Source: a bacterium D16-56
Lineage (GTDB): Bacteria; Bacillota; Clostridia; Lachnospirales; Lachnospiraceae
Assembly (NCBI GenBank): GCA_003611875.1
Contig: RAYY01000012.1
Span: forward strand, 1 to 64,000
Length of the DNA: 64,000 nucleotides
Direction of reading: 5' to 3'
This document shows positions 16,586 to 25,801 of this stretch, piece by piece. The translations under genes and the position numbers were made by a program. Under the pieces are notes generated by a model. It had not been told where the DNA came from, did not search any database, and worked only from the letters and a program-made list of their open reading frames with translations. The stretch's first letter is position 1. Each line of letters begins with the position of its first letter.

Positions 16586-16969
16586 TACAAAAAATATTTA
16601 GAGAAGTATAAAAACTGCTTTCCTTTTTTAAAAAACCGTTATATAATAACTCTATATGGGACAGGGGAGCTTTTGTGTCTGCTCCCCCCGTAATCTGTCA
16701 TCAGGATTTTCTGGAGTCATTTATTACCCCAAGCAGTGATTAAGTAAGTTAAGGAACTGTCCCAAAATAGCTTACCGTATTCCTTGGTTTTTTCTCCGAC
16801 AGCTCCACTAAAAAGTCAGTTACATAGCCTGCTATGCGCCTGATTGCTGAGCAGCACCCTCGAAGAAAAATCCTGCGGACTATCGATAAATTATTTCAGG
16901 ACAGTTCCTAAGCAAAATCAAAAACAGGCCAAATTAAAAACAGAACAAGTGTAGAATGGAGAGTATTGT
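16586..16969. other. rarA-rho gap with a palindromic element
   Basis: No protein gene. Contains TATAAT at 16642-16647 with only a weak -35, a GC-rich hairpin (GGGGAGC 16664-16670, GCTCCCC 16681-16687), and a 160-base element with terminal inverted repeats (16751-16911) lying between that putative promoter and rho. Confidence 0.55.
16751..16911. repeat. MITE-like element with terminal inverted repeats
   Basis: GGAACTGTCC (16753-16762) is the exact reverse complement of GGACAGTTCC (16899-16908), with similarity extending inward (AAAATA, TATTT). No coding frame is seen inside. Fragments of the right end recur at 34945-34990, 41872-41890 and 48827-48844. Confidence 0.65.
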
Positions 16970-18382
16970 ATGAGAGAAAAATTACAGACATTGCCGCTGG
17001 CAGAGCTTAAGGAGCTGGCTAAGGCTCAGGGCATTAAAGGGGGAAGCGCCATGCGGAAGGCAGAATTGATTGAAGCGTTGTGTTCGGCTGCAGAACAGCA
17101 GGAGATGATTAAGACCGCCGTGGCGCCGCCGGCACCGAAGCCTCAGGGGGAGATAAAAAATGATGACCGCAGCGGAGGCAAACAGCCGCGTTTTACAAAG
17201 GACAGCCGTCAGACCGATTCCCTGACTGCGCAGGAGGTTGCAGAGCTGGACAGCGGCATTGGGGCAAACGGTATTCTTGAGGTAATGCCGGATGGTTTTG
17301 GGTTTATCCGCTGTGAAAACTTCCTACCAGGTGAAAATGATGTATATGTGGCTCCATCCCAAATCCGCCGTTTTAATCTGAAGACCGGTGATATCATTGT
17401 GGGAAATCGGCGGGTCAAGACCGCGGCAGAAAAGTTTGCGGCCTTGTTATATATCAAAAATGTCAATGGCTATCCCATCAGCGTAATTGAAAAAAGACCT
17501 AGCTTTGAAAATCTGACACCGGTTTTTCCCAATGAGCGACTGCATATGGAAACATCCAATAAAACCACTACAGCCATGCGTGTGCTGGATCTGCTGTCCC
17601 CGATCGGAAAGGGACAGCGCGGCATGATCGTTTCTCCGCCGAAAGCAGGAAAGACGACTTTGCTGAAGCAGGTGGCCCAGGCGATTACCACCAATCATCC
17701 GGATATGCATCTGATCATTCTGCTGATCGACGAGCGGCCAGAGGAGGTTACAGATATTAAAGAGTCTGTAGTGGGGGAAAACGTGGAGGTGATCTATTCT
17801 ACCTTTGATGAATTGCCGGAGCGTCACAAAAGGGTGTCAGAGATGGTAATTGAGCGGGCAAAGCGTCTGGTGGAGCATAAGCGGGATGTGATTATCCTGT
17901 TAGACAGCATCACTCGTCTGGCTCGTGCTTACAATCTGGTAGTGCCGCCTAGCGGACGTACCTTATCCGGCGGTCTTGACCCGGCTGCCCTGCATATGCC
18001 AAAGCGATTCTTTGGCGCGGCAAGAAACATGAGAGAAGGCGGAAGCCTGACCATTCTGGCCACGGCTCTGGTGGATACGGGGAGCCGTATGGATGATGTG
18101 ATCTATGAGGAATTTAAAGGTACCGGCAACATGGAGCTGGTTCTGGACCGGAAGCTGTCTGAGAAGAGAATCTTCCCGGCCATTGATATCTTAAAATCCG
18201 GCACCCGCCGTGACGATCTGCTTCTGACCCGTGAGGAGGGAGAGGCAGTGGACATTATCCGGAAGGCTACCAATACCTTAAAACCCGAGGATGCAGTGGA
18301 AAAGATCCTGGACCTGTTCTCTAAAACAAGAAACAACCGGGAGTTTGTGGAAAATGCCAAAAGGATTCGCTTTTATTCATGA
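16970..18382 (+). CDS. rho: Transcription termination factor Rho
   Basis: A 470-residue Rho. The N-terminal helix domain ([29 protein letters not shown]) is followed by a short basic linker, the cold-shock-type RNA-binding domain ([32 protein letters not shown]), and the hexameric ATPase: Walker [14 protein letters not shown] (about residue 222), DERPEEVTD, Walker [17 protein letters not shown], and the Q/R loops ([16 protein letters not shown]). Full length without the long disordered inserts of some Clostridia and Actinobacteria. It begins the rho-rpmE-DUF1385-prmC-prfA run. Confidence 0.97.
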   Translation: MREKLQTLPLAELKELAKAQGIKGGSAMRKAELIEALCSAAEQQEMIKTAVAPPAPKPQGEIKNDDRSGGKQPRFTKDSRQTDSLTAQEVAELDSGIGANGILEVMPDGFGFIRCENFLPGENDVYVAPSQIRRFNLKTGDIIVGNRRVKTAAEKFAALLYIKNVNGYPISVIEKRPSFENLTPVFPNERLHMETSNKTTTAMRVLDLLSPIGKGQRGMIVSPPKAGKTTLLKQVAQAITTNHPDMHLIILLIDERPEEVTDIKESVVGENVEVIYSTFDELPERHKRVSEMVIERAKRLVEHKRDVIILLDSITRLARAYNLVVPPSGRTLSGGLDPAALHMPKRFFGAARNMREGGSLTILATALVDTGSRMDDVIYEEFKGTGNMELVLDRKLSEKRIFPAIDILKSGTRRDDLLLTREEGEAVDIIRKATNTLKPEDAVEKILDLFSKTRNNREFVENAKRIRFYS

Positions 18383-18390
18383 TTTTTGTC

Positions 18391-18419
18391 TTGCAAATAA
18401 AGGCGCTTTATGGTATACT
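18391..18419 (+). promoter_or_regulatory. Promoter of rpmE
   Basis: TTGCAA (18391-18396), 17-base spacer, TATACT (18414-18419) with an extended TGG just before it. Lies immediately after the rho stop codon. Confidence 0.75.
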
Positions 18420-18518
18420 TACAAAGCTGTTTATAAACGTGGGGTGATTTTAACGGTACGACAGAGACTGTTAGATGATCACAGGAGTATAGAACTTAAA
18501 GGTAAAGAGGTGAAAATC

Positions 18519-18725
18519 ATGAGAGAGGGTATCCATCCAGCTTATTATCAGGCAAAGGTGACCTGCAACTGCGGCAATGAGTTTGTTACCGGTTCCACCA
18601 AGAAAGAGATTCATGTGGAGATTTGCTCCAAGTGTCACGCTTTCTATACGGGTCAGCAGAAGACGGCGGCAGCCCGCGGACGTATTGACAAGTTTAACAG
18701 AAAGTATGGTATTAACGCGCAGTAA
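18519..18725 (+). CDS. rpmE: 50S ribosomal protein L31
   Basis: A 68-residue zinc-type L31: [22 protein letters not shown], then [13 protein letters not shown] and the C-terminal [10 protein letters not shown]. The four cysteines (CNC and CSKC) form the zinc site. The longer in-frame opening from 18291 overlaps rho and is not part of the protein; AAAGAGGTGAAAATC precedes the real ATG. Standard neighbour of rho in Firmicutes. Confidence 0.97.
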   Translation: MREGIHPAYYQAKVTCNCGNEFVTGSTKKEIHVEICSKCHAFYTGQQKTAAARGRIDKFNRKYGINAQ

Positions 18726-18755
18726 GGCTGTTTGCTGCCAATCGAGAGAGCGAGG

Positions 18756-18800
18756 TAAGGTTGAGACGTAAGTGGCGACACTTTGGCTCAACCTTATTTT
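18756..18800 (+). terminator. Terminator after rpmE
   Basis: TAAGGTTGAG (18756-18765) pairs with CTCAACCTTA (18787-18796), with an inner AAGTG/CACTT stem, followed by TTTTAT. It lies just before the DUF1385 ribosome site, so it may only partly stop transcription. Confidence 0.65.
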
Positions 18801-18818
18801 ATAGAAGGGAGCTTTTGT

Positions 18819-19772
18819 ATGAAATATTCCGGAATCGGCGGACAGGCTGTCATAGAGGGAATCATGATGAAGAATAAATCGGATTATGCTACGGCAGTGC
18901 GCAGACCGGACGGTGAGATTGAGATTCAAAAGGGCGAATATGTCAGCATAACAGAAAAGGTGAAGCTGTGTTCTATGCCGTTTGTCCGTGGCGTGTTCAG
19001 CTTTGCGGATTCTATGGTCCTGGGAATGAGAACCTTGAGCTTTTCGGCGGGATTTTTTGAGGATGATGAGGATTCGGAGCCGGGACGTTTGGAGCTGTGG
19101 CTGGACAAGGTGTTTGGGGAGAAGGTAGAAAAGGCGCTGATGGCCTTTGTGATGGTATTTTCTGTGGTGATGGCTATTGGTATTTTTATGGTACTTCCTT
19201 TGCTCATTGCCAATGTGTTTCGGCGGTTTATTTCGTCAGCCATGGTGATGGCCATGCTGGAGGGATGTATCCGGATCGGGATTTTTGTCACCTATATTAA
19301 ATTGATATCTCGGATGGAGGATATCCGGCGTACCTTTATGTATCATGGAGCGGAGCATAAGTGCATTAACTGTATTGAGCACGGCATGACCCTGACTGTG
19401 GACCATGTGCGGCAAAGCTCCAAGCAGCACAAGCGCTGCGGCACCAGCTTTCTGATCCTTGTTATGATTATCAGCATCCTGTTCTTTATGGTGATTCGGG
19501 TGGATACGGTCTGGCTGCGGATTCTCAGCAGGATCCTTCTGATTCCGGTGATTGCAGGTGTTTCCTACGAATTTTTAAGGCTGGCAGGACGAAGCGATTC
19601 GGCTGTGGTGAATTGGTTAAGCAAGCCGGGCATGTGGATGCAGAACCTGACCACGGCAGAGCCGGATGACAGCATGATTGAGGTGGCGATTGCAGCAGTG
19701 AATGCGGTATTTGACTGGAAAGCATATCTGAGGGAGAATTTTCCGGAGACCGATATAGTGGAGGAAGCGTAA
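18819..19772 (+). CDS. DUF1385 domain-containing membrane protein
   Basis: A 317-residue protein of the DUF1385 family, often next to prmC and prfA in Clostridia. Signatures: SGIGGQAVIEGIMMKNK at the N terminus, PFVRGVFSFADSMVLGMRTLSFSA, then YHGAEHKCINCIEHG and RCGTSFL, the conserved His/Cys/Glu region. Two membrane segments near residues 100-165 and two near 210-250 are apparent. Biochemical function is not established. Start 18819 follows AAGGGAG; the upstream extension is untranslated. Stop is 11 bases before prmC. Confidence 0.9.
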   Translation: MKYSGIGGQAVIEGIMMKNKSDYATAVRRPDGEIEIQKGEYVSITEKVKLCSMPFVRGVFSFADSMVLGMRTLSFSAGFFEDDEDSEPGRLELWLDKVFGEKVEKALMAFVMVFSVVMAIGIFMVLPLLIANVFRRFISSAMVMAMLEGCIRIGIFVTYIKLISRMEDIRRTFMYHGAEHKCINCIEHGMTLTVDHVRQSSKQHKRCGTSFLILVMIISILFFMVIRVDTVWLRILSRILLIPVIAGVSYEFLRLAGRSDSAVVNWLSKPGMWMQNLTTAEPDDSMIEVAIAAVNAVFDWKAYLRENFPETDIVEEA

Positions 19773-19783
19773 GAGGTGGCTGT

Positions 19784-20671
19784 ATGACGTTGTTTCGATT
19801 GCTGACAGAGGGTGTGCGTATTCTGGAACAGGCAGGAAGCCCTGACCCAAAGCAGGATGCACAGCAGCTTTTGCTGGCAGCTTTTCATCTGGACATGGTA
19901 CATTTTCTGCTGAACAGGATGGCAGAGCTGGAGGAAAACAGTAAAAATCAGGCATCCATCAAGCTTTACCGGGATATGATCGGGCGAAGGAAAAAGCGGT
20001 GTCCGTTACAGCATATTTTAGGCCGGCAGGAATTTATGGGCATGGAATTTTTTGTGAACCGCCATGTGCTGATTCCCCGGCAGGATACGGAGACTCTGGT
20101 GGAGAAGGTTTTGGAGCATCAGAGAGAGGATGGCCAAAGGGGACAGGCGCTGCTGGATTTGTGTACTGGTTCTGGCTGTATTGCAGTCAGTCTTGCGGCA
20201 CGAGGAGAATTTGACAGGGTGACATGTACGGATATCTCCAAGGAGGCTTTGACAGTGGCAATGAGAAATGGAGAGGTTCTCCTTTCGGAGTGGAAGGAAC
20301 ATGGCGTGATAGAGTTTTTTCAGGGGGACCTTTTTGACGCTTTGCCAAAGGATGGGGAAAAGTATGATGTGATCACGTCAAATCCGCCGTATATTCCTAC
20401 AGGGATGATTCGGACCTTGGAACCGGAGGTGCGGGATTTTGAGCCGTCTGCTGCTTTGGACGGCGCTGAGGACGGTTTGTATTTTTACAGAAGGATTGGG
20501 GAGAGAGCGGCGGAATATTTAAAGCCAAGGGGGACTCTTTATCTGGAGATCGGCTATGATCAGAAGGAGACGGTGAGCCGGATTTTAGAAGATGCAGGAT
20601 ATAAAGATATTCAGGTTTATAAAGATCTGCCTGGACATGACCGGGTGATCCTGGCACGGCGGAGGGATTGA
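19784..20671 (+). CDS. prmC: Release factor glutamine methyltransferase PrmC
   Basis: A 295-residue SAM-dependent methyltransferase that methylates the Gln of the GGQ motif in release factors. Motifs: LLxxxGxxxPxxDA-like N terminus, PLQHILGRQEFMG, VNRHVLIPRQDTE, LDLCTGSGCIA (SAM loop), and NPPYIP (about residue 200), the catalytic NPPY that binds the target glutamine. It precedes prfA, its substrate gene, by 49 bases, the usual pairing. Full length. Confidence 0.95.
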   Translation: MTLFRLLTEGVRILEQAGSPDPKQDAQQLLLAAFHLDMVHFLLNRMAELEENSKNQASIKLYRDMIGRRKKRCPLQHILGRQEFMGMEFFVNRHVLIPRQDTETLVEKVLEHQREDGQRGQALLDLCTGSGCIAVSLAARGEFDRVTCTDISKEALTVAMRNGEVLLSEWKEHGVIEFFQGDLFDALPKDGEKYDVITSNPPYIPTGMIRTLEPEVRDFEPSAALDGAEDGLYFYRRIGERAAEYLKPRGTLYLEIGYDQKETVSRILEDAGYKDIQVYKDLPGHDRVILARRRD

Positions 20672-20720
20672 CCAGGCGGTATGAGAGAATGGTGTTATGG
20701 CTGAGAGCCAGGAGGAAAAT

Positions 20721-21797
20721 ATGTTTGATCGATTAGATGATATGCTGATCCATTATGAGGAGATCATGCAGGAATTGAATGAGCCTGGGGTGGCGGATGA
20801 TCAGAAACGTTTCCGCGGGCTGATGAAGGAGCAGTCGGACCTTACACCGGTGGTGGAGACTTACCAATCCTACAAACAGGCAAAGCAGGATATAGAGGAC
20901 AGCCTGGCGCTTTTGGAGGAGGAAAGCGACGAGGAGATGCGGGAATTGGCAAAGGAGGAATTGTCCGATGCCAAAAAGCGTGTGGAAAAGCTGGAGCAGG
21001 AGCTGAAGATTTTGCTTCTGCCCAAGGATCCTAATGATGATAAGAATATTATTCTGGAGATCCGGGCAGGGGCAGGGGGAGACGAGGCAGCACTGTTTGC
21101 CTCGGAGCTGTACCGAATGTATGTGAGCTATGCAGAGAGCAGGCGGTGGAAGGTGGAGCTGGTCAGTCTAAATGAGAATGGAATCGGCGGCTTTAAAGAG
21201 GTGGTTGCCATGATCATCGGTAAGGGGGCTTATTCCTTGATGAAGTACGAGAGCGGCGTTCACCGTGTGCAGCGTGTGCCGGAGACAGAATCCGGAGGCA
21301 GAATCCATACCTCCACAGCAACCGTGGCCGTAATGCCGGAGGCAGAGGATGTGGATGTGCAGATCGATATGAATGACTGCAGGATTGATGTGATGCGTGC
21401 ATCCGGAAATGGAGGCCAGTGTGTCAATACCACCGATTCGGCTGTGCGTCTGACCCATATTCCTACAGGAATTGTTATATACAGCCAGACTGAGAAATCG
21501 CAGCTTCAGAATAAGGAGAAGGCATTTCGGCTTCTGCGGTCCAAGCTGTATGATATAGAAATGGAAAAGAAGATGAGTGCCGAGGCGGCGCAGAGGCGCA
21601 GCCAGATCGGAACAGGGGACCGGTCCGAGAAGATCCGTACCTATAATTTCCCCCAGGGAAGGGTGACGGAGCATAGAATTAAGCTGACCTTATATAAGAT
21701 TGATTCTGTGATGAACGGAGATATCCAGGAGCTTTTAGACAGCTTGATTGCCGCTGACCAGGCGGCAAAGCTTGCAAAGATGAATGAGAATGTATAG
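20721..21797 (+). CDS. prfA: Peptide chain release factor 1
   Basis: A 358-residue RF1 that reads UAA and UAG. The GGQ motif ([16 protein letters not shown], about residue 231) and the stop-codon reading region ([18 protein letters not shown]; the PxT tripeptide lies in PET) are visible. [16 protein letters not shown] is the expected start, and AGGAGG sits five bases upstream of 20721; the in-frame ATG at 20697 would add eight residues and looks less likely. Because RF1 ends translation at UAG, an intact copy bears on the in-frame amber at 60388. Confidence 0.96.
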   Translation: MFDRLDDMLIHYEEIMQELNEPGVADDQKRFRGLMKEQSDLTPVVETYQSYKQAKQDIEDSLALLEEESDEEMRELAKEELSDAKKRVEKLEQELKILLLPKDPNDDKNIILEIRAGAGGDEAALFASELYRMYVSYAESRRWKVELVSLNENGIGGFKEVVAMIIGKGAYSLMKYESGVHRVQRVPETESGGRIHTSTATVAVMPEAEDVDVQIDMNDCRIDVMRASGNGGQCVNTTDSAVRLTHIPTGIVIYSQTEKSQLQNKEKAFRLLRSKLYDIEMEKKMSAEAAQRRSQIGTGDRSEKIRTYNFPQGRVTEHRIKLTLYKIDSVMNGDIQELLDSLIAADQAAKLAKMNENV

Positions 21798-21808
21798 GGG
21801 GCCATTCT

Positions 21809-22546
21809 ATGGCAATATCTTATAAAAGCACCCTGCATGACCGGGAACGTATTTTTACGGCGTCTTTTGGCCGATGTGAGGAAGCTGCCCCGGAAGGCGT
21901 TCTGTATCACGGGGAGCATAGGACAGGCTTGTGCTTTACTGGCTATTGGGAATTGGAGCAGATGATTGAGGACTGTTTTCAGCAGCAGCAGTATCCTCGT
22001 GTGGTCATGGATCCGCGGGTGTTTCAGGGAAAAGAAAACAGGAGCCTATGGGGAAGTGAAAGAAAAGCCGGTGAGAGACAGGAGAATGACCGGATTTACC
22101 GGATTCGGGTAACACAGCGGCAAAATGCAAGCTGGCAGGGGCTGCTTTTACAGGAGGGACAGGAGGCGTATGAGTTTTCCAGCTTTTTGAAGCTGCTGGT
22201 CCGTCTGGATGGGAGCTTGAACAACAGGCCGGTTCAATGGCTGGACGGGGCTGCCGGCAAAGAACAGCGAAAACAGCAGGTGGAACACTATCTCAGATTC
22301 GTGGTGTATTATCCGGAAAATGTGACGGCTTTGGCAGATACTTTAATATACCGTTTTTATGAAAAAGGGGAGAGCCGGACTTTTGTAATTCATCCTATGT
22401 TTTATGAACATGATACTTGTCAGGGAAGGGTCTATTGGAAGGAATGCAGAAGACAAAACAGCTTCCGCAGTTTTTTAGAGCTGGCAGGTATGATGAATGC
22501 TGCTGCAGAGGGCAGCGGCTGGGAGGACAAAGAGCGGGTTATATGA
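21809..22546 (+). CDS. Hypothetical protein
   Basis: A 245-residue soluble protein starting 11 bases after prfA and therefore probably cotranscribed. I do not recognise the family. It is rich in Gln, Arg and Glu, has no signal peptide or membrane segment, and contains two clusters of aromatic-basic residues near the middle (LRFVVYYPENVTALADTLIY; FYEKGESRTFVIHPMF). It ends in front of a long palindrome. Codon use is like its neighbours, so I treat it as a real gene. Confidence 0.7.
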   Translation: MAISYKSTLHDRERIFTASFGRCEEAAPEGVLYHGEHRTGLCFTGYWELEQMIEDCFQQQQYPRVVMDPRVFQGKENRSLWGSERKAGERQENDRIYRIRVTQRQNASWQGLLLQEGQEAYEFSSFLKLLVRLDGSLNNRPVQWLDGAAGKEQRKQQVEHYLRFVVYYPENVTALADTLIYRFYEKGESRTFVIHPMFYEHDTCQGRVYWKECRRQNSFRSFLELAGMMNAAAEGSGWEDKERVI

Positions 22547-22553
22547 AAAAACA

Positions 22554-22652
22554 GGGGCTGTTGTAAAACGGCGTATTTCTGTAATATATGGTATCTGGTT
22601 CCTCTGGGTATCAACCATATATTGGGGAAGCGCCGGATTTTACAACAGCCCC
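22554..22652. repeat. Long palindromic element between convergent genes
   Basis: GGGGCTGTTGTAAAA (22554-22568) is perfectly complementary to TTTTACAACAGCCCC (22638-22652), with further inner pairing (GGCG/CGCC and AATATATGGT/ACCATATATT). It sits between the ends of two convergent genes and may terminate both, although the T-run is only part of the stem. Its left half resembles 13909-13946. Confidence 0.7.
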
Positions 22653-22685
22653 TTAATCAGCACTGAAGCAGTTTGCCTCCTGCCT

Positions 22686-23888
22686 TCAGCCAGAACAGGA
22701 AATGGGAAGTACCGACTGAATCGAGTAGGAGACTGCAAGGTTTTTGCGCAGATAGGATTTTTTATAATTGCGGACAATTCTCTGCATAACCATCTCCCCG
22801 TTTTCAAAGGAGGAGGATGGGAGCAGGATGATATACTGACTGACACTGTAACGGGTGTAAACATCTCCGCGGCGAAGGGAGGAGGAGACGGCATTGCTTA
22901 AATGTCCCATGGCCCGGGTCAGGACCGCTGTTTTAGGCAGGGAGCCATCCTCCTCAGCTAAGGTTAACAGCCCTAAAAAAACAGAATCTCCGGTTCGTGC
23001 AATTGCCCTTTTTTCTATCTGATAAATGTGGCGGAATACCGTAAATTCGCAGCAGTAGGCGCCAGAGAGAAGATGATCCTCTTCCATGGATTTTTGGATC
23101 AGGGACAGGTCAGGATTGACTCCGTGTTTCTGATCCTGGATGATTTTGTATAAGGTGCCCATCCGGTCAGAGGGGGTGATGGCAAATTCATTGTAAAAGG
23201 AATCGGCCATGGTACGATACTGGGTCAATGCCTGCTGCTGACGGCCGCTGCGGTAAAGAGCATAAATCAAGTAGTACTGAAAATCCTCATTGAGGGAATT
23301 CACAGCCACGGCGCGGCGGCACAGCTTTACCATGGATTCCCATTGCTCTTTTGCCGAAAGCAGCTGGATTACCTGCAGGACGGTCTGGGTATACAGGCTG
23401 CGGTAATGACGGCTGATAGGGATCGTCCAGGGCTCCCATGCCGATTTGGGAAGAAAATCTCCTTTGTAAAGCTTTAAAGCCTGAGTAAACAGTCTGAGCT
23501 TTTCCTCGGGTGACAGATTAGAAGCGTTGCCGGCTTTGCATAGATTTTCAAATTCGCAGACATCAAGAGAGAGGCTGACCTCATCATTCCAATAATAAGA
23601 GCCTTGACTTTGAGAGATAAGCTGCTGGGTAGGAAGGGCAAACGGTTCTAACAGCCTGCGGGTGCGGAATACCAGGGTTTTTAAGGCATTGGCCGGGTTT
23701 ACATTGCTGCTGCCGGACCAGATGATGTCAACTAATTCATGAGATGGTATTCTGCGGTTGTGGTAATAAATCAGGTACTGAAGAATGTTCCAGGGCTTTT
23801 TTGCCTGCTGCTGGTCTGTAATGGAGATGCTGCCGATTGTCAGACAAAAGCCTCCCAGCATCTGGACCTGTGCCGATAATTTTTCCAT
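22686..23888 (-). CDS. BTAD-type transcriptional regulator with GGDEF-like tail
   Basis: A 400-residue protein. Residues about 1-95 read as an OmpR/SARP-like winged helix (LGGFCLTIGSISI; KKPWNILQYLIYYHNRRIPSHELVDIIW; NALKTLVFRTRRLL). Residues about 105-255 form a BTAD helical repeat (LRLFTQALKLYKGDFLP; LYTQTVLQVIQLLS; CRRAVAVNSLNEDFQYYLIYALYRSGRQQQAL; ITPSDRMGTLY). The C-terminal part (about 280-395) has the spacing of a GGDEF domain: SLRRGDVYTRYSVSQYIILLP aligns with RxGDxxARxGGDEFxxLLP, but GGDEF is replaced by SVSQY, so no cyclase activity is expected. Divergent from the ATP synthase operon. Targets unknown. Confidence 0.8.
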   Translation of the reverse strand: MEKLSAQVQMLGGFCLTIGSISITDQQQAKKPWNILQYLIYYHNRRIPSHELVDIIWSGSSNVNPANALKTLVFRTRRLLEPFALPTQQLISQSQGSYYWNDEVSLSLDVCEFENLCKAGNASNLSPEEKLRLFTQALKLYKGDFLPKSAWEPWTIPISRHYRSLYTQTVLQVIQLLSAKEQWESMVKLCRRAVAVNSLNEDFQYYLIYALYRSGRQQQALTQYRTMADSFYNEFAITPSDRMGTLYKIIQDQKHGVNPDLSLIQKSMEEDHLLSGAYCCEFTVFRHIYQIEKRAIARTGDSVFLGLLTLAEEDGSLPKTAVLTRAMGHLSNAVSSSLRRGDVYTRYSVSQYIILLPSSSFENGEMVMQRIVRNYKKSYLRKNLAVSYSIQSVLPISCSG

Positions 23889-23914
23889 AAATAACCACCA
23901 TTCTTTTTATGTCA

Positions 23915-23943
23915 ATTATAGTAAAATATTGTCAGGAAGTCCA
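23915..23943 (-). promoter_or_regulatory. Promoter of the BTAD regulator
   Basis: On the reverse strand: TGGACT (23943-23938), 17-base spacer, TATAAT (23920-23915). The leader is short, about 20 bases. Confidence 0.55.
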
Positions 23944-24012
23944 GTGAAATTTTGAATCAGAGAAATCTGCAGCCAATGGTCAATACTTTTTTGAATCTTT
24001 TACTTTCAAGAA

Positions 24013-24041
24013 TAGACAAATCGAAAAAGATTGGGTATAAT
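24013..24041 (+). promoter_or_regulatory. Promoter of the ATP synthase operon
   Basis: TAGACA (24013-24018), 17-base spacer, TATAAT (24036-24041). It lies about 70 bases from the divergent BTAD promoter, so that regulator could act on both. Confidence 0.65.
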
Positions 24042-24077
24042 AAAAGGTACATGCAAAATGTGGAAAGGGGTGGGAGC

Positions 24078-24431
24078 GTGAAATACAAAAAGAGTGTATT
24101 CCGCAGCTTGGCCATGGTATCGCAGCTTGGGCTTTGTGTAATGGCTCCTATCTTTTTGTGCATATTCATAGGGTATCAGGTAGATTCCCGCTTTGGGATG
24201 AATACGCTGGTGCCGCTGCTGATTCTGGGAGTGCTTGCTGGCGGCAAGAGCGCTTGGCATCTGGCAGTGAAGACTCTTGAGCAGGAGCGCAGAGAGGACG
24301 AAGCCCTTCTGCAAGAGAAGCAGAGCCAGGTGGAGAGGACCGGAAGCAGCAGGCCAAAACAGCCGAGCCGGATTCAAAGAGGCGGATCGGAAGTTTCTTG
24401 CAGAGACAGGGAGAGACGCCGGGAGCCTTGA
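24078..24431 (+). CDS. AtpZ/AtpI-type small membrane protein
   Basis: A 117-residue protein starting at GTG behind a G-rich site (GGAAAGGGGTGGGAG). Two membrane helices (about 10-33 and 40-60) with KSVFRSLAMVSQLG and the sequence IFIGYQVDSRFGMNTLVPLLILGVLAGG match the AtpZ/AtpI family encoded first in F-ATP synthase operons, thought to assist c-ring assembly or ion handling. The C terminus is long, charged and Arg-rich. The upstream in-frame ATG at 23952 would lie before the promoter and is rejected. Confidence 0.8.
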   Translation: MKYKKSVFRSLAMVSQLGLCVMAPIFLCIFIGYQVDSRFGMNTLVPLLILGVLAGGKSAWHLAVKTLEQERREDEALLQEKQSQVERTGSSRPKQPSRIQRGGSEVSCRDRERRREP

Positions 24432-24510
24432 AGATGGATGGGCAAGCCCCGTCAGGGGAAGAAGGCAGTTGTTTTGGCACGTAGGAAACAAGCAGCAGGC
24501 AGGGAGGCGG

Positions 24511-24975
24511 ATGAGAATGGAATTGCTGAGCAGATCTACGAAACGACTTGTTGTGGAAATGTCCATTGGCATTATCTTATATAACCTGCTGCTGGGTGTG
24601 CTTGCATGGGTATTTCTGCCAATTATCTCATATCCGGTGATTCCGGCGCTGTGGGGGCTTTTGGCAGGAGCAGTGGGAGCCATATTGATGTTTATTCATA
24701 TGGCAGTGACCACGGAACGGGCGCTGGAGAGCCAGAATCAAAGCTATGCCAGCAAGACTACGATCGTGCAGGGTATGATCCGGAAGGTCGTTTTGGTGGC
24801 GGCTCTTTTGTTCTGCTGGAGAGCGTTCCGGGTGGATCTTCTTGCCGTGGTGACTGGTATCATGGGCATGAAGGCAGGCGCATACCTGCAGCCGCTGATT
24901 CACAAAACCTTATCAAAGGAGGACGAACCGCAGATTCATGGAGGCGGAGAGGATTCCGGGACGGAAGCACCATAG
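24511..24975 (+). CDS. ATP synthase subunit I-like membrane protein
   Basis: A 154-residue protein with about four membrane segments (about residues 15-35, 38-60, 80-100 and 105-125), in the position and size of atpI/ATP synthase I genes. GGGAGG (24502-24507) precedes the ATG at 24511; the longer open frame upstream has no ribosome site. Together with the previous gene it gives the operon two non-structural membrane genes ahead of atpB. Sequence conservation in this family is low, so the call leans on position and topology. Confidence 0.7.
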   Translation: MRMELLSRSTKRLVVEMSIGIILYNLLLGVLAWVFLPIISYPVIPALWGLLAGAVGAILMFIHMAVTTERALESQNQSYASKTTIVQGMIRKVVLVAALLFCWRAFRVDLLAVVTGIMGMKAGAYLQPLIHKTLSKEDEPQIHGGGEDSGTEAP

Positions 24976-25098
24976 GAGTATGGCGAGAAGGCAGAACCCT
25001 TCCATACTCCCAACAGCTTTATGCTTTTGGCAGTGTCCAAAAAGGATACCGCAAAAAGGCGGGAAAGCTGAGATTTTAGAAGGAAAGGAGGACAATAT

Positions 25099-25800
25099 AT
25101 GGGAATGCTGATTTCCAATGAGCCTGATTTTATGATACACGGCGTTTTGCAGTATCAAATGTTCGGTCAGGATTTTTGGATCACAACCAGTACCATAAGC
25201 ATGTGGATTGTCACCATCTTGATTCTTTTGGTGGCAGTGCTTGCCAATCGGGCCTTGACAAAAGCCAGCGATGTGCCGGGGGCATTTCAGAATGCCCTGG
25301 AATATGCATACGAGATGCTGCAGAAGATGGCAGAAGGCATTCTGGCAGGGAACGCAAGACGGTTCGTAAACTATATTGGAACCATCTTCCTGTTCATTCT
25401 GTTCTGCAATTTAAGCGGTCTTCTGGGGCTCCGTGCTCCGACAGCAGACTATGGCGTGACATTTTTACTGGGAATGTTTACATTCTTTATCGTCAATTAT
25501 CAGGGTATCAAGAATCGAAAGATTCGGCATTTTACCAGCCTTTTTGAGCCAACGCCAATTTTATTCCCGATTAATCTGATCGGTGAGCTTGCTAATCCGC
25601 TGTCCATTTCATTGCGTCTGTTTGCAAACCTTTTGTCAGGCGTGATCATTATGGGCTTATGGTATGGAATGATGCCGATTTTTGTCAATATTGGTATTCC
25701 GGCAGCGCTTCATGTATACTGCGACCTGTTTTCAGGATGTATTCAGACCTATGTATTCTGTATGCTGACCATGGTTTATATTAATGACAAGATGGAGTAG
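25099..25800 (+). CDS. atpB: F0F1 ATP synthase subunit a
   Basis: A 233-residue stator membrane subunit that forms the two ion half-channels. Family features: the NxxG-rich region FLFILFCNLSGLLGLRAPTADY, LFEPTPILFPINLIGELANPLSISLRLFANLLSG containing the essential Arg (SLRLFANLLSG) opposite the c-ring carboxylate, and a final helix ending QTYVFCMLTMVYI. Five to six helices. AAAGGAGGAC precedes the ATG. Confidence 0.95.
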   Translation: MGMLISNEPDFMIHGVLQYQMFGQDFWITTSTISMWIVTILILLVAVLANRALTKASDVPGAFQNALEYAYEMLQKMAEGILAGNARRFVNYIGTIFLFILFCNLSGLLGLRAPTADYGVTFLLGMFTFFIVNYQGIKNRKIRHFTSLFEPTPILFPINLIGELANPLSISLRLFANLLSGVIIMGLWYGMMPIFVNIGIPAALHVYCDLFSGCIQTYVFCMLTMVYINDKME

Positions 25801-25801
25801 A

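Noticed and set aside
18291-18518. Upstream extension of rpmE
   Set aside because: It overlaps rho and the rpmE promoter; L31 begins at [10 protein letters not shown].
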